A DNA stretch of 64,000 bases, taken from NCBI GenBank assembly GCA_037043235.1, contig JAWRVZ010000017.1, positions 434,001 to 498,000 on the forward strand, given 5' to 3'. The first letter of the stretch is position 1. Every line of letters begins with the position of its first letter. The DNA comes from Rhodeus uyekii. Its lineage: Eukaryota > Chordata > Actinopteri > Cypriniformes > Acheilognathidae. The position numbers were made by a program, and so were the translations under genes. Under the pieces are notes generated by a model. That model was not told the DNA's origin, did no database searches, and worked only from the letters and a program-made list of their open reading frames with translations. Positions 1 through 11,599 of the stretch are shown piece after piece.

Positions 1-640
1 TCTGGTGTGAGCCATAGCCTAATCCCTTATAAACCTACATTTGACAGCTTTTCCTGCTTTTTCCTGTTTAGATCTCTCTTTCTGAACGTGACATTTTAGC
101 TCCGTTTTAAAACGTAGTGAGCTGTCCTGTTGGGTACTACCTACATATGTTTTGTTCTTACTGTAATGGAACCTTACAAGTGATTTTTCATAGGCTGAAT
201 CATACAAATTAGATTCCTGGAACGCACAGGAGACTCAAAACACATTTGATTCCAATAGAGCTTTGCGCTAGCATGTTGCTAACCTAAGGGTAGATTATTT
301 TAAAAAGCATAAATGTGCAAAGAACACAGAAACGTTCTATTTTTTGGTATTGAATTTATCTCCCATTTTCTCCACCATCATGGATGGAATTTTTTTTACT
401 GAGCTTGTTGCTGTGTGTTCTGGGATTCTTAATGAAGGACACATATAGGTGGTTTCTAGTGTCATCTGGGTGGTTATTTGCTGGTTAAAGTCAAAAGATC
501 ACATATGGCCCAGTTATCTATTCCAAAGCAGGTCAAAAGGATTTATTTTTACCCATTTTTTTACATTGAAAGACAGAAAAATAATAGGACACCTCTCATC
601 CTACTATTTGGGATGTTTGTAGCTGAAACTGTGCCATGAG
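1..640. other. AT-rich sequence, nothing recognised
   Basis: No ORF of note, no repeat ends and no splice-flanked exon seen. The short open frame on the minus strand near the start has no recognisable domain. Confidence 0.5.
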
Positions 641-644
641 TTTA

Positions 645-715
645 ATGCAAAATGTTAATATTTAAAGTGGAAATGAAGCAAGTTTGCATTGTGTAGTAAA
701 CTGATTTCCACATTT
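645..715 (-). repeat. Dispersed repeat fragment (CATTTCCACTTTAA family)
   Basis: This segment is the reverse complement of a motif block seen at 26455-26520, with shared pieces CATTTCCACTTTAA and ACTACACAATG. A related copy lies at 5820-5990. The family is not identified. The call rests only on similarity within the window. Confidence 0.45.
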
Positions 716-734
716 ATAAAGAAAAACGTTCAGT

Positions 735-3700
735 TATAATAATAATATAATATTAATAAACTTTATTTTATATAGCGCATTTTAATGAGAATCTCAAAGC
801 ACTTTACATAAAAATTAAAAGATACACAAAACAATAAAATCAATTAAAAAGCCAAAGTAAAAACAATCAAGAATAATAAAATGAATCACATAAAAGCTAT
901 CCTAAAATAGTATGTGTTAAGTAATGATTTAAAAACATTAAGAGATTCTGCATGTCTTATCTCAGAGGGCAGGGAATTCCACAATTTAGGAGCCAAAGAG
1001 GAAAAAGCCCGATCCCCCATAGTTTTTAACCGTGTTGTTTGAACAGTTAAGAGACCAGCCTCAGAGGAGCGTAGTGCGCGTGAAGGAGTGTAGAGTGTTA
1101 AAAGTTCACTTAAATATTGAGGGGCAGATTATTCAAGGCCTTATATGCAAGCATGAGAATTTTAAAATCAATACGAAAACTAACAGGCAGCCAGTGCAAT
1201 TGTTCAAGGATCGGTGTGATGTGCTGCCTTGCACTGGTTCCTGTTAGAATTCTAGCAGCTGAATTTTGGACCAACTGCAGTTTACTCAGGGTAGCTTTAG
1301 AAACTCCAGCCAGCAATGCATTACAGTAGTCAATGCGTGAAAACACAAAAGTGTTGATTAACTTTTCGGCCACAGAGAAAGTCAACATGGGGCGTAATTT
1401 AGCAATGTTTCTGAGATGGAAAAATGATGTTTTTACTGTGTTACGGACATGAAGGTCAAACGTTAAGTTGGCATCAAATATCACCCCCAGATTTTTTAGT
1501 TTAGTTTGAAATTGTAAAGCAGAGCCATCCACACTTGAAGTTAAGGACCCTGCTTTACGCAGCTGATGAGGTGAGCCAATAAGCATTACTTCAGTTTTGT
1601 CACTGTTAAGACAGAGAAAATTCTCAGACATCCATGATTTAATCTCGGTAAAACATTGCAAAAGAAGAGACACAGGCATATCAACATCGGGTTTTGAATG
1701 TATGTAGATCTGAGTATCGTCAGCATAAAAGTGAAAGTTAACACCAAGGGTTCTTAAAAGTTGGCCAAGTGGAAAAATATAAATATTAAAAAGTAAAGGT
1801 CCCAGAATCGATCCCTGTGGGACACCAGAGTGAACCCCACTGACCTCAGACTTACAATCACCCATCACAACAAACTGCCTGCGATCAGAGAGGTAAGATT
1901 TAAACCACTTCAATGCAGAATCAGAAACTCCAAAGACAGTCTCTAAACGGGTTATTAAAATGGAGTGATCTATAGTGTCAAAGGCGGCACTAAGATCAAG
2001 AAGGATCAGTATAGATAGACTGCCAGAGTCAGAAGCCATTAACAAGTCATTAGTGACCTTAACTAACGCTGTTTCAGTGCTGTGAAGCTTACGGAAACCA
2101 GACTGAAGTGGCTCAAAAAGATTGTTAGAGTGAAGGTGAGAAAGTAGTTGGGAAGCCACTGTTTGTTCTAAAATTTTGGTGAGGAATGGAAGATTAGAGA
2201 TGGGACGAAAATCATTAAGATTATTAAAATCCACGTTTTTCTTCTTTGGTAAAGGGATGACAGCAGCAGTTTTAAGTGCTACTGGCACAACACCAGTGCA
2301 CAAAGAGTTATTGATAATTCTCAAAACAACAGGAGAAAGGGAATCAAAACAGGATTTAAAAAGACACGATGGTATTGGATCAACTCTAGAAGTTGAGGCT
2401 TTCAGTTTTAAAACCAAATTAGACAGAGACTGGGAGTCATGAATAGAAAAATTGGAAAGAAAAATGCCAGAAAACGCAGATATTGTTAACGATGAAGCAG
2501 CAGAAGGATTGGTGGAAGCAACATGGTTACGTATATTGTCTATTTTGGTGCTAAAAAACTCCAAAAACATATTACAACAGTGAGTTGAAGCAGGAGCATT
2601 TGAGAGGCTTTGATTTTTAAGCAGCTTGTTGATTGACCGAAAAAGTTGTTTAGGGTTTCCCTGACTACTGGCAATTAACTGAGAGAAATAAAAATATCTA
2701 GCTGACAACATTTCAGTCATATATTCATGTAAACAGTCTTTCCAGGCCTGGTGATGAACAGTTAAGCGTGAAGTACGCCATATACGCTCCATTTTCCGAC
2801 ACACAGTCTTCCTAGCACGCAAATCAGCATTGTACCAAGGAGCGGAGCGTGCAAAAGAAACAGATCGGGATTTCAAAGGAGCCAGTGTGTCCAGACCAGA
2901 CAAGAGAACAGAGTTCAGCACAGAAACGTTATCATCAAGATCATCAGACAGAGCATCACAACTTAAAAAAGATTCAATAAAATGTGAAAAATCAGTAGGC
3001 TCAATAGATCTCCATTTGCGATAATTAATAACGCGAGAAGCAGTAGAGATCATTACAGGTAACTCCATGTTAAAAAAGACAGCCTGGTGATCAGACAGAC
3101 CTAAGTCAGAGGTTAACAACTGAGTCACAAATGAACCATTGGAGATTACTAGGTCTAAAGTGTGGCCTTTGACATGTGTAGGACAGTCCACAAGCTGGTC
3201 AAGTTCAAAGCACTCCAGTATGGACATAAAGTCTTTTGTTGTTGTAGAGTCTTTTGTATCCACATGGATGTTGAAATCACCCAAGAGAAGAATTCTTTCA
3301 AACCTGAGACATAAAAAAGATAACATATCTGAAAATTCAGATAAGAAGTCTTTATGTGTCTTAGGAGGCCTGTAGACTGTAGCCACTACAGTAGAGAGCG
3401 GCGCAGAAATACTCAAAGCAAGGCATTCAAAAGAGTCAGTTTTGGGGACAGACACGGGGCACATGTTTATCTGTTGACTGTGTAACACAATGATTCCCCC
3501 ACCTCTACCAGAAGGACGAGGGAGATCAAGTAAACCATAGCCAGCAGGAGTCAGTTCATTAAAAAGAAGACCGTCAGATTCTTTATGCCATGTTTCAGTT
3601 AAACAGATAAGGTCCAGATTTTTTTCTAAAATGATGTCCGATAAAATAACTGCTTTGTTGTTGACAGAGCGCACGTTAAACAGCGCTGATTTCAGCAGAC

Positions 3701-3930
3701 GCGGTGAAGCAGATGAGTCCGATGCAACCTCTGCATACTTAAGTGCAGACAAATTGTTAAAATTTACCCCTGTAGGTCTTAACTGCAGTCTATGGGGTTT
3801 GCGCAGAAACCTCGGATTAGCGACATGTTCAGATGTTGAGCATAAAAAACTACGCCTTGAAGAGCGATGTAAATAACGCTTAGGTCGCAGTATTCCAACA
3901 TGACTGAAGAAAGTACTTATAGAATGTTAA
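735..3930 (-). mobile_element. L2-like non-LTR retrotransposon (LINE), nearly full length
   Basis: On the minus strand this stretch has an endonuclease/reverse transcriptase ORF (1110-3752), a frameshifted C-terminal continuation (about 902-1100), a short 3' UTR with the GCGCTATATAAAATAAAG motif (around 763-781) and an ATT-rich tail near 735-755. This 3' end is typical of L2-type LINEs in fish. The reading frame stays open upstream of 3752 to a stop near 3926, so the coding part reaches close to the 5' end. I cannot place the exact 5' boundary and saw no clear target duplication, as is common for L2 elements. The CR1/Rex clade is the alternative. Confidence 0.85.
1110..3752 (-). pseudogene. 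L2-like ORF2: endonuclease + reverse transcriptase, C-terminus frameshifted
   Basis: 880 codons on the minus strand. The start at 3752 is a TTG, and the frame is open upstream to about 3926 (it reads ...HVANPRFLRKPHRLQ...), so the true N-terminus is probably further upstream. The order is an apurinic-type endonuclease (ALFNVRSVNNKA, LICLTETWH, GDFNIH, SDHQAV) followed by a reverse transcriptase (PIPSCLFK, RPISNLPF, LDLSAAFDTIDH, GVPQGSILGPLLF). The catalytic YADD is at residues 676-679 (1716-1727). The protein stops after LAYKALNNLPLNI. The conserved LINE tail (YTPSRALRSSEAG, RLKTMGDRAFS, APKLWNSLP) continues in a different frame at 902-1100, so the copy carries a late frameshift plus stop. 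In the family this protein nicks the target and primes reverse transcription. Both domains look intact here, but the C-terminal segment is lost. Confidence 0.85.
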
Positions 3931-4594
3931 TGTTGTTGTGAAACAGTCATATTTTAGGCTGCCTAAGGTAATAACACACCAAAGTGATCGTACACAACAG
4001 CTGTCAAAGGCCAGACGTGAGAAATGCAAACAGTCGAACACATGTTGAGAGAGTGATTGGCTTAGTAGTCCGTCAGAAATATTCAATGCTATCATCCAGA
4101 TCTGGACATACACTATTTGCTTCTTGCCCATCAAAAACCTAATAAAATTAAAGGTGAACAATGTAGATCATGATTAGATCACATGGATGTGCTTTTCCGG
4201 ATCTACAGTGAATAAAAACCATCCCACGACACACACATGAAGCGCTGCAGTTATCAAGCATTATATCCATGTATATTATGTGCCTGCAAAAAGGCGGTAT
4301 CCAACAGTTTGCCGATAATATATGTAACAATACCTAACCTCTGTTTGGGGTTTTTGAGTGTATTTTCTGTAGAAAAAAATCATACTTTAATCTTAGCTTT
4401 TCATACAGGTGTAGGACATCAATAAACAGCATTTTGCAAGATCTGTTCAGGTAACAAAAGTTTATAAAGATGTTAAATGAAAATATTTTTGGTCCAAACT
4501 GTTGGATTAGAAAGTAGGAATGCCTCTATTTTTTTTATAAACTTTATTGCTAATGAAAACCATTTAATCTACCTTGGCAGTTGTTACACATCTG
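3931..4594. other. Unassigned sequence upstream of the LINE
   Basis: Only short frames are open in this stretch and none contains a recognisable domain. No terminal inverted repeats or tandem repeats seen. Confidence 0.4.
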
Positions 4595-4954
4595 TCATTG
4601 ATGACACAGGACACACTTCTCGCACCCAGACACACACACTAGCTGATTGTAAGCGTCAAGTCCTTTGTAACACTGAAGATCTTCGGCTGTATAAGGATTT
4701 GGGGTGAAAACCAGATAGTTGAGAACATTAATGTATGTTGTGTTCGGTAGAAGACTGACGTCCGTAGACCTAGTTACAATTTCATACGGATCCTGTCCCT
4801 TTATTAACGCTATTTTTGCCTCGTACCTGTCTCTTTCAAAATTCTCAAGTCCATCTCTATATTTAGTTTGACTCTTACGCTCAATTTTCTCCCTAGATTT
4901 ACATAAAACGTTTTTTTTCTGCGATAACACTGGCTTTAACGTCGCTTCCCCCAT
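4595..4954 (-). CDS. Candidate first exon of a SWIM/YqaJ-type (multi-copy fish) protein
   Basis: 119 codons on the minus strand, starting at an ATG (4954) that lies 24 bp downstream of a YY1-type GCCGCCATTTTG motif, with an ACGTCACG site and a GC-rich patch just beyond. The protein is charged (KKNVLCKSREKIERK, ENFERDRYEAKIAL) and then reads YLVFTPNPYTAEDLQCYKGLDAYNQLVC. From memory this resembles the segment before the SWIM zinc finger in a multi-copy fish family that also carries YqaJ-type exonuclease domains, where a YKSLEAYNQF motif recurs. A GTGTGTG run directly after AYNQL could be the splice donor, leaving the last ~15 residues as intron read-through. No downstream SWIM exon is seen at lower coordinates. 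It could be a retained exon, a pseudogene or part of a transposon. The function is not demonstrated. Confidence 0.4.
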   Translation of the reverse strand: MGEATLKPVLSQKKNVLCKSREKIERKSQTKYRDGLENFERDRYEAKIALIKGQDPYEIVTRSTDVSLLPNTTYINVLNYLVFTPNPYTAEDLQCYKGLDAYNQLVCVSGCEKCVLCHQ

Positions 4955-4977
4955 GACATTGATTAGAAGTGGTCCCC

Positions 4978-4989
4978 CAAAATGGCGGC
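4978..4989 (-). promoter_or_regulatory. YY1-like promoter motif upstream of the 4954 ATG
   Basis: CAAAATGGCGGC on the plus strand (GCCGCCATTTTG on the minus strand) matches the YY1 consensus that often marks TATA-less vertebrate promoters close to the start codon. An ACGTCACG element and CpG-rich sequence follow at 5003-5022, consistent with a promoter reading leftward. Confidence 0.45.
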
Positions 4990-5239
4990 TGTCGTAAAAC
5001 TACGTCACGATCGGGCGCGCTCTATGCTAGGGACCATATCCAGGTGTCTGTTCATGTTCAACAGCTGGTGAGCAGTGTACCTGAAGGACATTTGGGAAGG
5101 GTCCACACCAACAGCAGCCTCACAGCAGTGTAAACAGTGTGCGTCCTGGGCCAGGCAACAGTGGAGTATATTCCAATAAACAGCGCTCAAAGATAAGAGC
5201 AGTAATCCAAAATGAGAAGGATAAATCCACATCACGCAC

Positions 5240-5815
5240 GAGTGAAAAAGACACTAGCTCATGAAATAAACTACTAAAAATGAAAAATTAATTAAAAATT
5301 AAAATAAATTAAAATAACCGGAGAGAGGAGCGGCAGCCAAACGCGCCAGCGTACCCTTTCAACTGGAAGCCCGGACAGACAGCATCATATCAGCATCATC
5401 AGTTATACTGATGTAGTGTATTGCAAATATGTCTGAAAGGTCTCACATATCCATAAGATGCCACATCAACGATATTGTATGAACTCGTGTAATGAAAACA
5501 ATGTTGGAGTACCACAGTCAAAACTTTGACTTTGAAAGATTGATGCTGGATATTTATCCAAATTATGGTGAAAGCCAAACACATTTCTTTACTTTATCCA
5601 GTACATTGAAACATCAGTAACAAAATAACCATGCTAAAAAATAGCAAATGCCCATATAACATCAGAATTACTATTATCATTCCATATATCCGTATGCACA
5701 TCACCTGTGTTCAAAAAATCCAATTCTAATAAATACAGGAACAACTAATATATTGTCTCTGTTTTTCCCTGTCATTCCTTTAATATATCAATTTACCTCA
5801 GGCAACACAACAAAC
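5240..5815. other. Unassigned sequence
   Basis: No domain-bearing ORF and no repeat ends recognised. 5270-5330 is an A/T-rich low-complexity stretch. Confidence 0.4.
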
Positions 5816-5819
5816 CTTG

Positions 5820-5990
5820 TGATGTCACATGCTGTGGTATTGCAAGATGGTTGTGCCCTTGCTCCAAAAGCTATTACACATCCTTTTTTCCTTTAAAATT
5901 ATTACATGAATAGTGTTTGCTGTTTAGAATTAGTTTTCTAATTAATGCAGACTTGACTGACTGCTTCATTTCCACTTTAAGGTCGCAAAT
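5820..5990. repeat. Dispersed repeat related to 26341-26520
   Basis: Shares CCCTTGCTCCAAAAGC, TTACATGAAT.GTGTTT and TTGACTGACT.CTTCATTTCCACTTTAA, in the same order, with the segment after the exon candidate at 26089-26333. An inverted fragment is at 645-715. Family identity unknown. Confidence 0.5.
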
Positions 5991-6878
5991 GGTCAAATTT
6001 GCCTTTGTAAGCATTACTAACTACTTAAGTACTTTAGGTCACAATTTACTTCAAGTGAAATCTGGTGTGACTTCATTTTAAACAAAATCAGGCCAAAGCC
6101 AAGTTCGTTTGGAGTTTGTTTTGGAAGTTTTCGGGAGATTAAGCTCCATTTTCTATCATGGAAATCTTCTCCAGTTTATTTCTTCTGTTCAGTAATTTGA
6201 GGTTAGACACCAATAGAAACATGAAAACACAGGAGACCTGCTTTGCTGTAATTCTGAAGTGATGCTGGCAGTTTTTATTAATGCTTAATGCTCTAAACTT
6301 GCTTGCTTTAAAACAATATATTGCATGAAGTGTTATATAAATAAATGTGACGTTACTTGACTAGAGTGCCGAATTGCAGAGCTTGTGCTAACAAATACAA
6401 GTCTCTATGATCAGATACTTATTAACTGCTGTTTTCTCAGTGCTAGCATTTTGATGTGTTTATTTTGTTATTGAAAGGAAAGCGTGCAGCACTTACTAAA
6501 ATATTAATCTAAACACTCTCAGCATTGTGAAATCAGAACGTTCAGTAACAGAATATATAGTAGCAAAAGCATTTCAAACTCCTTTTACCCCTAAGTGAAC
6601 AAAAATGTTGCCGTGAGTATATCGTGGCCTTTTTTAAGGGAAAATGTATGGCCCTTTTCATTATAAAAAAAGACAGCAGTATAGCAGGAAGGAGTAAAAT
6701 ACGGTAAAAAAGGTTACTTCATTAGAGAATCTTGCTTGCAAACACAGTTACTGACCCAACACACAACATTACAACCAAATACAGTGATCACACTGTAGAA
6801 CAGACTGAAACAAAGCAGGAAAACAAAAAGAAAACATCTTACAGAACATTATCCAGTAAGAAACTGAACTCACACTGA

Positions 6879-6880
<2 letters not shown>
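5991..6880. other. Unassigned AT-rich sequence
   Basis: No convincing ORF, no terminal repeats and no exon flanked by good splice sites. Confidence 0.4.
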
Positions 6881-6882
<2 letters not shown>

Positions 6883-6929
<47 letters not shown>

Positions 6930-6961
6930 TGTGTGTGTGTGTGTGTGTGTGTGTTTGTGTG
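6883..6961. repeat. (TG)n microsatellite
   Basis: About 79 bp of TG dinucleotides with two interruptions (TCTG and TTTG). The open frames across it read only His-Thr and are not genes. Confidence 0.97.
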
Positions 6962-7069
6962 TTCTCGCTCTCCTGATGCTTTTGAGAAGTAAAAAATAGA
7001 TTTGCTCCCTGGTGCGATGACCCAACGGTCCTTCAAAATTTCTTTTTTGGAATCTCTGTTCGTAACTCC

Positions 7070-7342
7070 TACATACACACATTGTGTTTTATGGGGACTT
7101 TCCATAGACATAATGGTTTTTATATTGTACAAATTGTGTATTCTGTCCACCTACACTAACCCTGCCCCTAAACTCACCCCTCACAGAAAACTTTCAGCAT
7201 TTTTTACATTTTCAAAAAGCATTACTTTGTATGATTAACAAGCCATTTTCCTCATGGAAACCAAAAATGTCCTAATAAGGATATTGCCATCTTTGTGGAG
7301 ACATTTTGTCTCCACAATATAGTGTTTACCAGGACCACACAC
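7070..7342. repeat. Cyprinid dispersed repeat (TATGGGGACTTTCCATAGAC type)
   Basis: Begins with GGGGACTTTCCATAGACATA and ends with a GTGGAGAC.TTTGTCTCCACA segment followed by a CACACAC run. I recognise this as a repeat found very widely in cyprinid intergenic DNA and introns, usually next to CA repeats. It has no coding capacity. Confidence 0.6.
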
Positions 7343-7749
7343 ACGTCTCTGTTCACTTCCACTGGTTATGAGTAAATATGAATCTTAAAAATATTGCATC
7401 TGGATTGACTCCAGACACAATTTACTGGGGGAATAAAATCTCATTTTCTTTCTTTACCTACAGGAATTTAACACCACTGTGCGCTGCTTAAACTGCTGTG
7501 CTCCCAGTACATAATGCAGTGTGCATGTGTGAGTGAGTAAAAACATGTAGGAACACAGTCATTATTCTCTGATAAAAAAATAACAGGTTTTAAGGATTTC
7601 TATCATTATAGAGATTGATTTAAAGCTCGTTACAATGCTATATTGTTTAAGCCAATGAAAAGAGAGCCTGACTAACGGTTAGGAGTTCTTAAATTGACAC
7701 TAAAAGCTAAAGCTCTGGAACATTTCATGTAGTCTAAAAGCCAGCAGTA

Positions 7750-7752
<3 letters not shown>

Positions 7753-7807
<55 letters not shown>

Positions 7808-7835
7808 TAAAGTCTCTGAGTTTTTTTTTTTTTTG
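7753..7835. repeat. (CA)n microsatellite plus poly-T tract
   Basis: About 52 bp of CA dinucleotides at 7753-7804, then a short spacer and a run of T at about 7820-7834. Confidence 0.97.
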
Positions 7836-8162
7836 TCCGGAGATGAAACTCTTTCTGTAAAAATAACTTTTTGTAGAATTTAGTTTTCTTCCAAGTCCAT
7901 GTATAATTTTAGGTTTAGTTAGGATCTATTGTCGTCAGAGTACTGATTCAGTTTGTCCGTGTTCACCCTCTGTCTAAGTTAATTAAGTTTCCCATGAGCT
8001 CTGTTGTTGTTCTAGAACTCACCTGTTGAGTCATTAATAGTCTCTGTGTATTTATAATCTGTGTTCTCCCTCTTCTTTTGTTCTGTTCTTGTCTACGTAG
8101 GGCTATGGTTATGATAAGTTTGTGTATTGCTGATACCGCCTTAATTGCCTAAAAGACTATTA

Positions 8163-9084
8163 CAGTAATACCTCGGTTTACGAGCAAATCGGTGTACGAG
8201 CATTGTATCGGTGTGCGAGACAATTTTTCCATGACCCACACGCATTTTTGTGTGGAAAAGTCAGCATCGGCGCGCGCATTTTTACTGGAAATATCCTACT
8301 GACAGCCTCTCATAAAACAGTCATAAAACAGTTCCAACCCCTTTATCAACCCTTAACTCATTTATTCTCTCAGCGTCGCTCGGTTTGGTTGCATCATTCA
8401 CCACAGTGCATACTTTTAGAATTGATTTACAGCAGTTTTACCTCGTGTTGTTCACATCAATTGTGATCGCTATTGTTCACGTTGTGAAATATATACGTGG
8501 TTCATGAATTCGTCGTCTCCTAGTTCTGCCTGTGTGTGTATGTGTGTGTGAGTTGGGGCGTGGTCACTGATCACTGACACACCTGATTCTCATCTCATCT
8601 GCCTATGTAGTTCACTTCTCTCCACTCCTGTGTTATGTCTGCGCAGTGCTCACGCTCGTCTCCCGTTCCATGTTCCACGACCTTCACTCTGGATTATCAC
8701 TTCGTTCGTTTTCTGTACTATTATAATAAATCTACTCATTTGCACTTGAATCCGGGTTTTGTGTTTTCCCTCTCCCTCCTCTGTCTCTCGTCTCCTTCAC
8801 GCCAGCAGCGACGCTGCTCAAAGCTGAAGTGCGTTACAGTAAATTGTCAAGTATTTTTAGAGTTTAATTGTCAATTGTTAATTAGTATTTATATGAGATC
8901 TTAATGGTTATAACTGTAATTAATAAGGTAAAAAAAATATTTAAAAGGGGCATTGATGGTCGTGTGGAACGGATCAATTGATTTTTATTGCGTTCTTATG
9001 GGGGAAATTGTTTTGGTGTACGAGCATTTTGGGTTATGAGCTCACTCTTGGAACGAATTAAACTTGTAAACCGAGGTATTACTG
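8163..9084. mobile_element. Pogo/mariner-type MITE with TA target duplication
   Basis: The terminal inverted repeats are CAGTAATACCTCGGTTTAC at 8163 and its complement ending at 9084, with TA on both sides. Subterminal copies of GGTGTACGAGCATT occur at both ends. The 922 bp contain no transposase ORF. The middle (about 8525-8840) looks LTR-like (see separate entry). It inserted into the left LTR of the surrounding Gypsy-like element, and the right LTR shows the uninterrupted site. Confidence 0.85.
8528..8838 (+). mobile_element. Possible LTR-like insert inside the MITE
   Basis: Pyrimidine-rich sequence with an AATAAA signal (8725-8730) and a GCGTTACA end, similar in layout to the solo LTR at 49633-50371. 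I could not find matching target duplications, so this is only a suggestion. Confidence 0.25.
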
Positions 9085-9808
9085 TATTTTCATATTCCAT
9101 CGTCTTTGTGCTGTTTACATACAAGCACTGCGACAAAAGAATGAACCCAATAAGATTGAAGATGGATCTGGCATAGAGGAGAAAACTGGCAGAGGATCAT
9201 CTCCTTCTCTCCCTCTGCCAGAACGGATGTCCACTGGAGCATTTTGTGGAGGAATTCTTGGAGCTTTCCCATCTGGAGAGCTTGAGCGATGCAATGCTCA
9301 ATTCATGCTTTGCGGATGCGACTGGATGACCAATCTCCTGGTGACTGTTATATGCCCTTAAGTGACTTTATTCATCCTCTGGTTTAACAGTTCTGATTTC
9401 ATTGTTGAAATGGAGAACATTACCTGCTATACCCTCATCACAGCCAAGGAGGCTGTCTTGATTTTCCGTTCCCTCGGCTCTGCTGCAGTGGCAGATCCGC
9501 CATGGTCCCCTGAGCTGCCGATGCCATCCTGGAAGCTTCCTTATCTGCTAGTCTGTGATCTCCAGGCCTTCAGGGGATGTACTGTCAGAGTACTGATTCA
9601 GTTTGTCCATGTTCATTCAGATGTTACATCTGAGTTGAATGTGTGAATTAGTGATGTTTGCCTAATCGAGAGTAATTTTTAATAAAATTAAAAATTTTAT
9701 AATAAAATTAATACAATTTTAAAATTAAGTAATAAAAAAGTTTTGTCATTAAAAGATTATTATCTTTATGCTCCATCTTTGTGCAGTTTACATGCATGTA
9801 CCATGACA

Positions 9809-11599
9809 ACTGTCCAACAGGTGATTTATTTATAACAAGATTTGTATACATGTATATCTTTTGATTGGTCTTCATGTGTCATGTTTATAATTTTGCTCAA
9901 CAGAGTGGGCTAAGTCACTGAACAGGTGTGGGATGTGAATCGTGAGAACTTATTTTAGTCTCTTAATTTAGATTTTGCTTAATGATTCACATTCCTTAAT
10001 GATATGGCTTTAACTCCTCTAATCATTTTAAGGAGTATCAATCTGAAGAACTACTTTATTGCCTTCAGCAGTCTATTGCTAAATCATGAGGTCATATCTT
10101 ATTTGAATATTAAATAAAACTTTAAAACTATTCTTGTAAGAGGTTCATTTATGTCATTGACTTGGCCCTAATTACATTTTAAAAAAGGAAAAGGAAAAAA
10201 GCTAAGAAAATGATATACGTAGGTTTAATTTAATAACAAAAAAAATTATAATTTGAAAATTATTCCATCCATATGTTATATAATATGACTGGTGAAGAAT
10301 GAAATTACATCAAATAATAAAATGGATTGCTGAAAAAAACTAAGACCACTGCAAAATTATCATGTTTGAGTAAAATGTTGATTCTTGTTTTATTAACTAC
10401 TGTTTTTATTAACTACTTACTAATTAACTACTGATAAAATGACAAATTTCAAATCCAAATATTGCAATTTACAGTATTTGCAGAAGTGTTTTCAGACCTT
10501 AAGAAATGCAACAAAAACAAGTTTAAATTCATTTTCAAACAACACAATACTAATGATTTGACTTCAGAAATCAGTATTTGATGGAATTACCCTTATTTCT
10601 AATAACATCTTCCATGTGTCTTAGCATGCTATCCCTCCAGACTTTCACACTGCTGTGACCTGGTGGCCAGGAAAACCTTCTCCATGGCTTGATAAATTTT
10701 AGTTATATTTTGGAAACGCATAGATTCTTGATGTGGTTTAGTCCACCTCGCCTTTGCCTACCTTGGCAACCCCCTACCTTTACTTCCAAGTTGTCTTGCC
10801 CACTGTTAGAGCTCTATATCTTGGAGCCAGAGTCATATCTGCACCCACGAGCCAAGAAACCAAGACTATGAATATCCTTCAGAATCACAAAAAACAACAA
10901 CAATATAACTGCAATGAGCTTTGCGAGAGCACCTGGCTCCTTCCTGTTGTAATATTCTCACAGTTACTCACTCACAATATACAAAACAATAAAATGCTCA
11001 GCCTTGGCAAAAACACCCACAACAGTCATTAAGGCAAGCTTTGATTTGAATGAAAAGAAAAGATGGCTGGAAAAGTCCTGGCCCGTAAAAACAGGGCTTT
11101 GTGATTGATAATGTTTTGGGTCTAAAGGCGCAAGATCAGCAGTACTGGCCTGGGAACAGTAATTTTCATTAGTGTAGGACAGGAACGATAATGGAAGAGT
11201 ATACAAACACAAACTCACGCCAGCAGTAGTAGGAGTCACTTCTGCATGTGATGTGGAACATTTTAGAGCGGGGCAGGCCAAAAGGACATGCCCAGCTTGA
11301 ACTGTATACATAATGACACAAACAGTGAGGGTACCATCAACATGACATGCAGACTACACAAACTTGACACATGGACGAGATAAGAGTGTCATTAGCCAGA
11401 GATTATGTGAGCAGCATACTGCAGGTGGTAAATAATGAGGGGTTTTTCGGCGTTATGGATGTTGAAATGACAAACAATACCACAGGCTAGTCTGTATCTA
11501 ACACGGCTTCCACTCAAGGGTACTGAAGATTTAATAGTGTGGTGCCAAAAGATGGCAAACCCAAAATCCACAGGAAGAGTGTAAAACAAGAGAGAATCT
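9809..11599. other. Unassigned AT-rich sequence
   Basis: Several short open frames (for example 10689-10871, 10754-11032 and 10964-11311 minus) have no recognisable domains, no splice logic and no repeat structure. I see nothing definite here. Confidence 0.4.

Larger units (their letters stand above)
7933..9808 (+). mobile_element. Decayed Gypsy-like LTR retroelement
   Basis: The left LTR (7933-9135, interrupted by a 922-bp MITE) and right LTR (9583-9808) share both ends. They begin TCAGAGTACTGATTCAGTTT and end with TTTGTGC.GTTTACAT...GACA. The left LTR has a TATTTATAA box-like segment and is about 280 bp without the insertion. The internal part is only about 450 bp. It holds a gag-like fragment (LEHFVEEFLELSHLESLSDAML, about 9226-9330) and a proline-rich PPWSPELPMPSW piece (about 9498-9540), both reminiscent of fish Gypsy-type elements. 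All of pol is missing. No primer binding site could be confirmed. Confidence 0.65.

Noticed and set aside
1032..3876. Plus-strand ORFs across the LINE
   Set aside because: They are opposite-strand shadows of the endonuclease/RT gene with no domains.
6839..7150. Minus-strand His-Thr-rich ORFs
   Set aside because: They read through the (TG)n microsatellite and part of a dispersed repeat.
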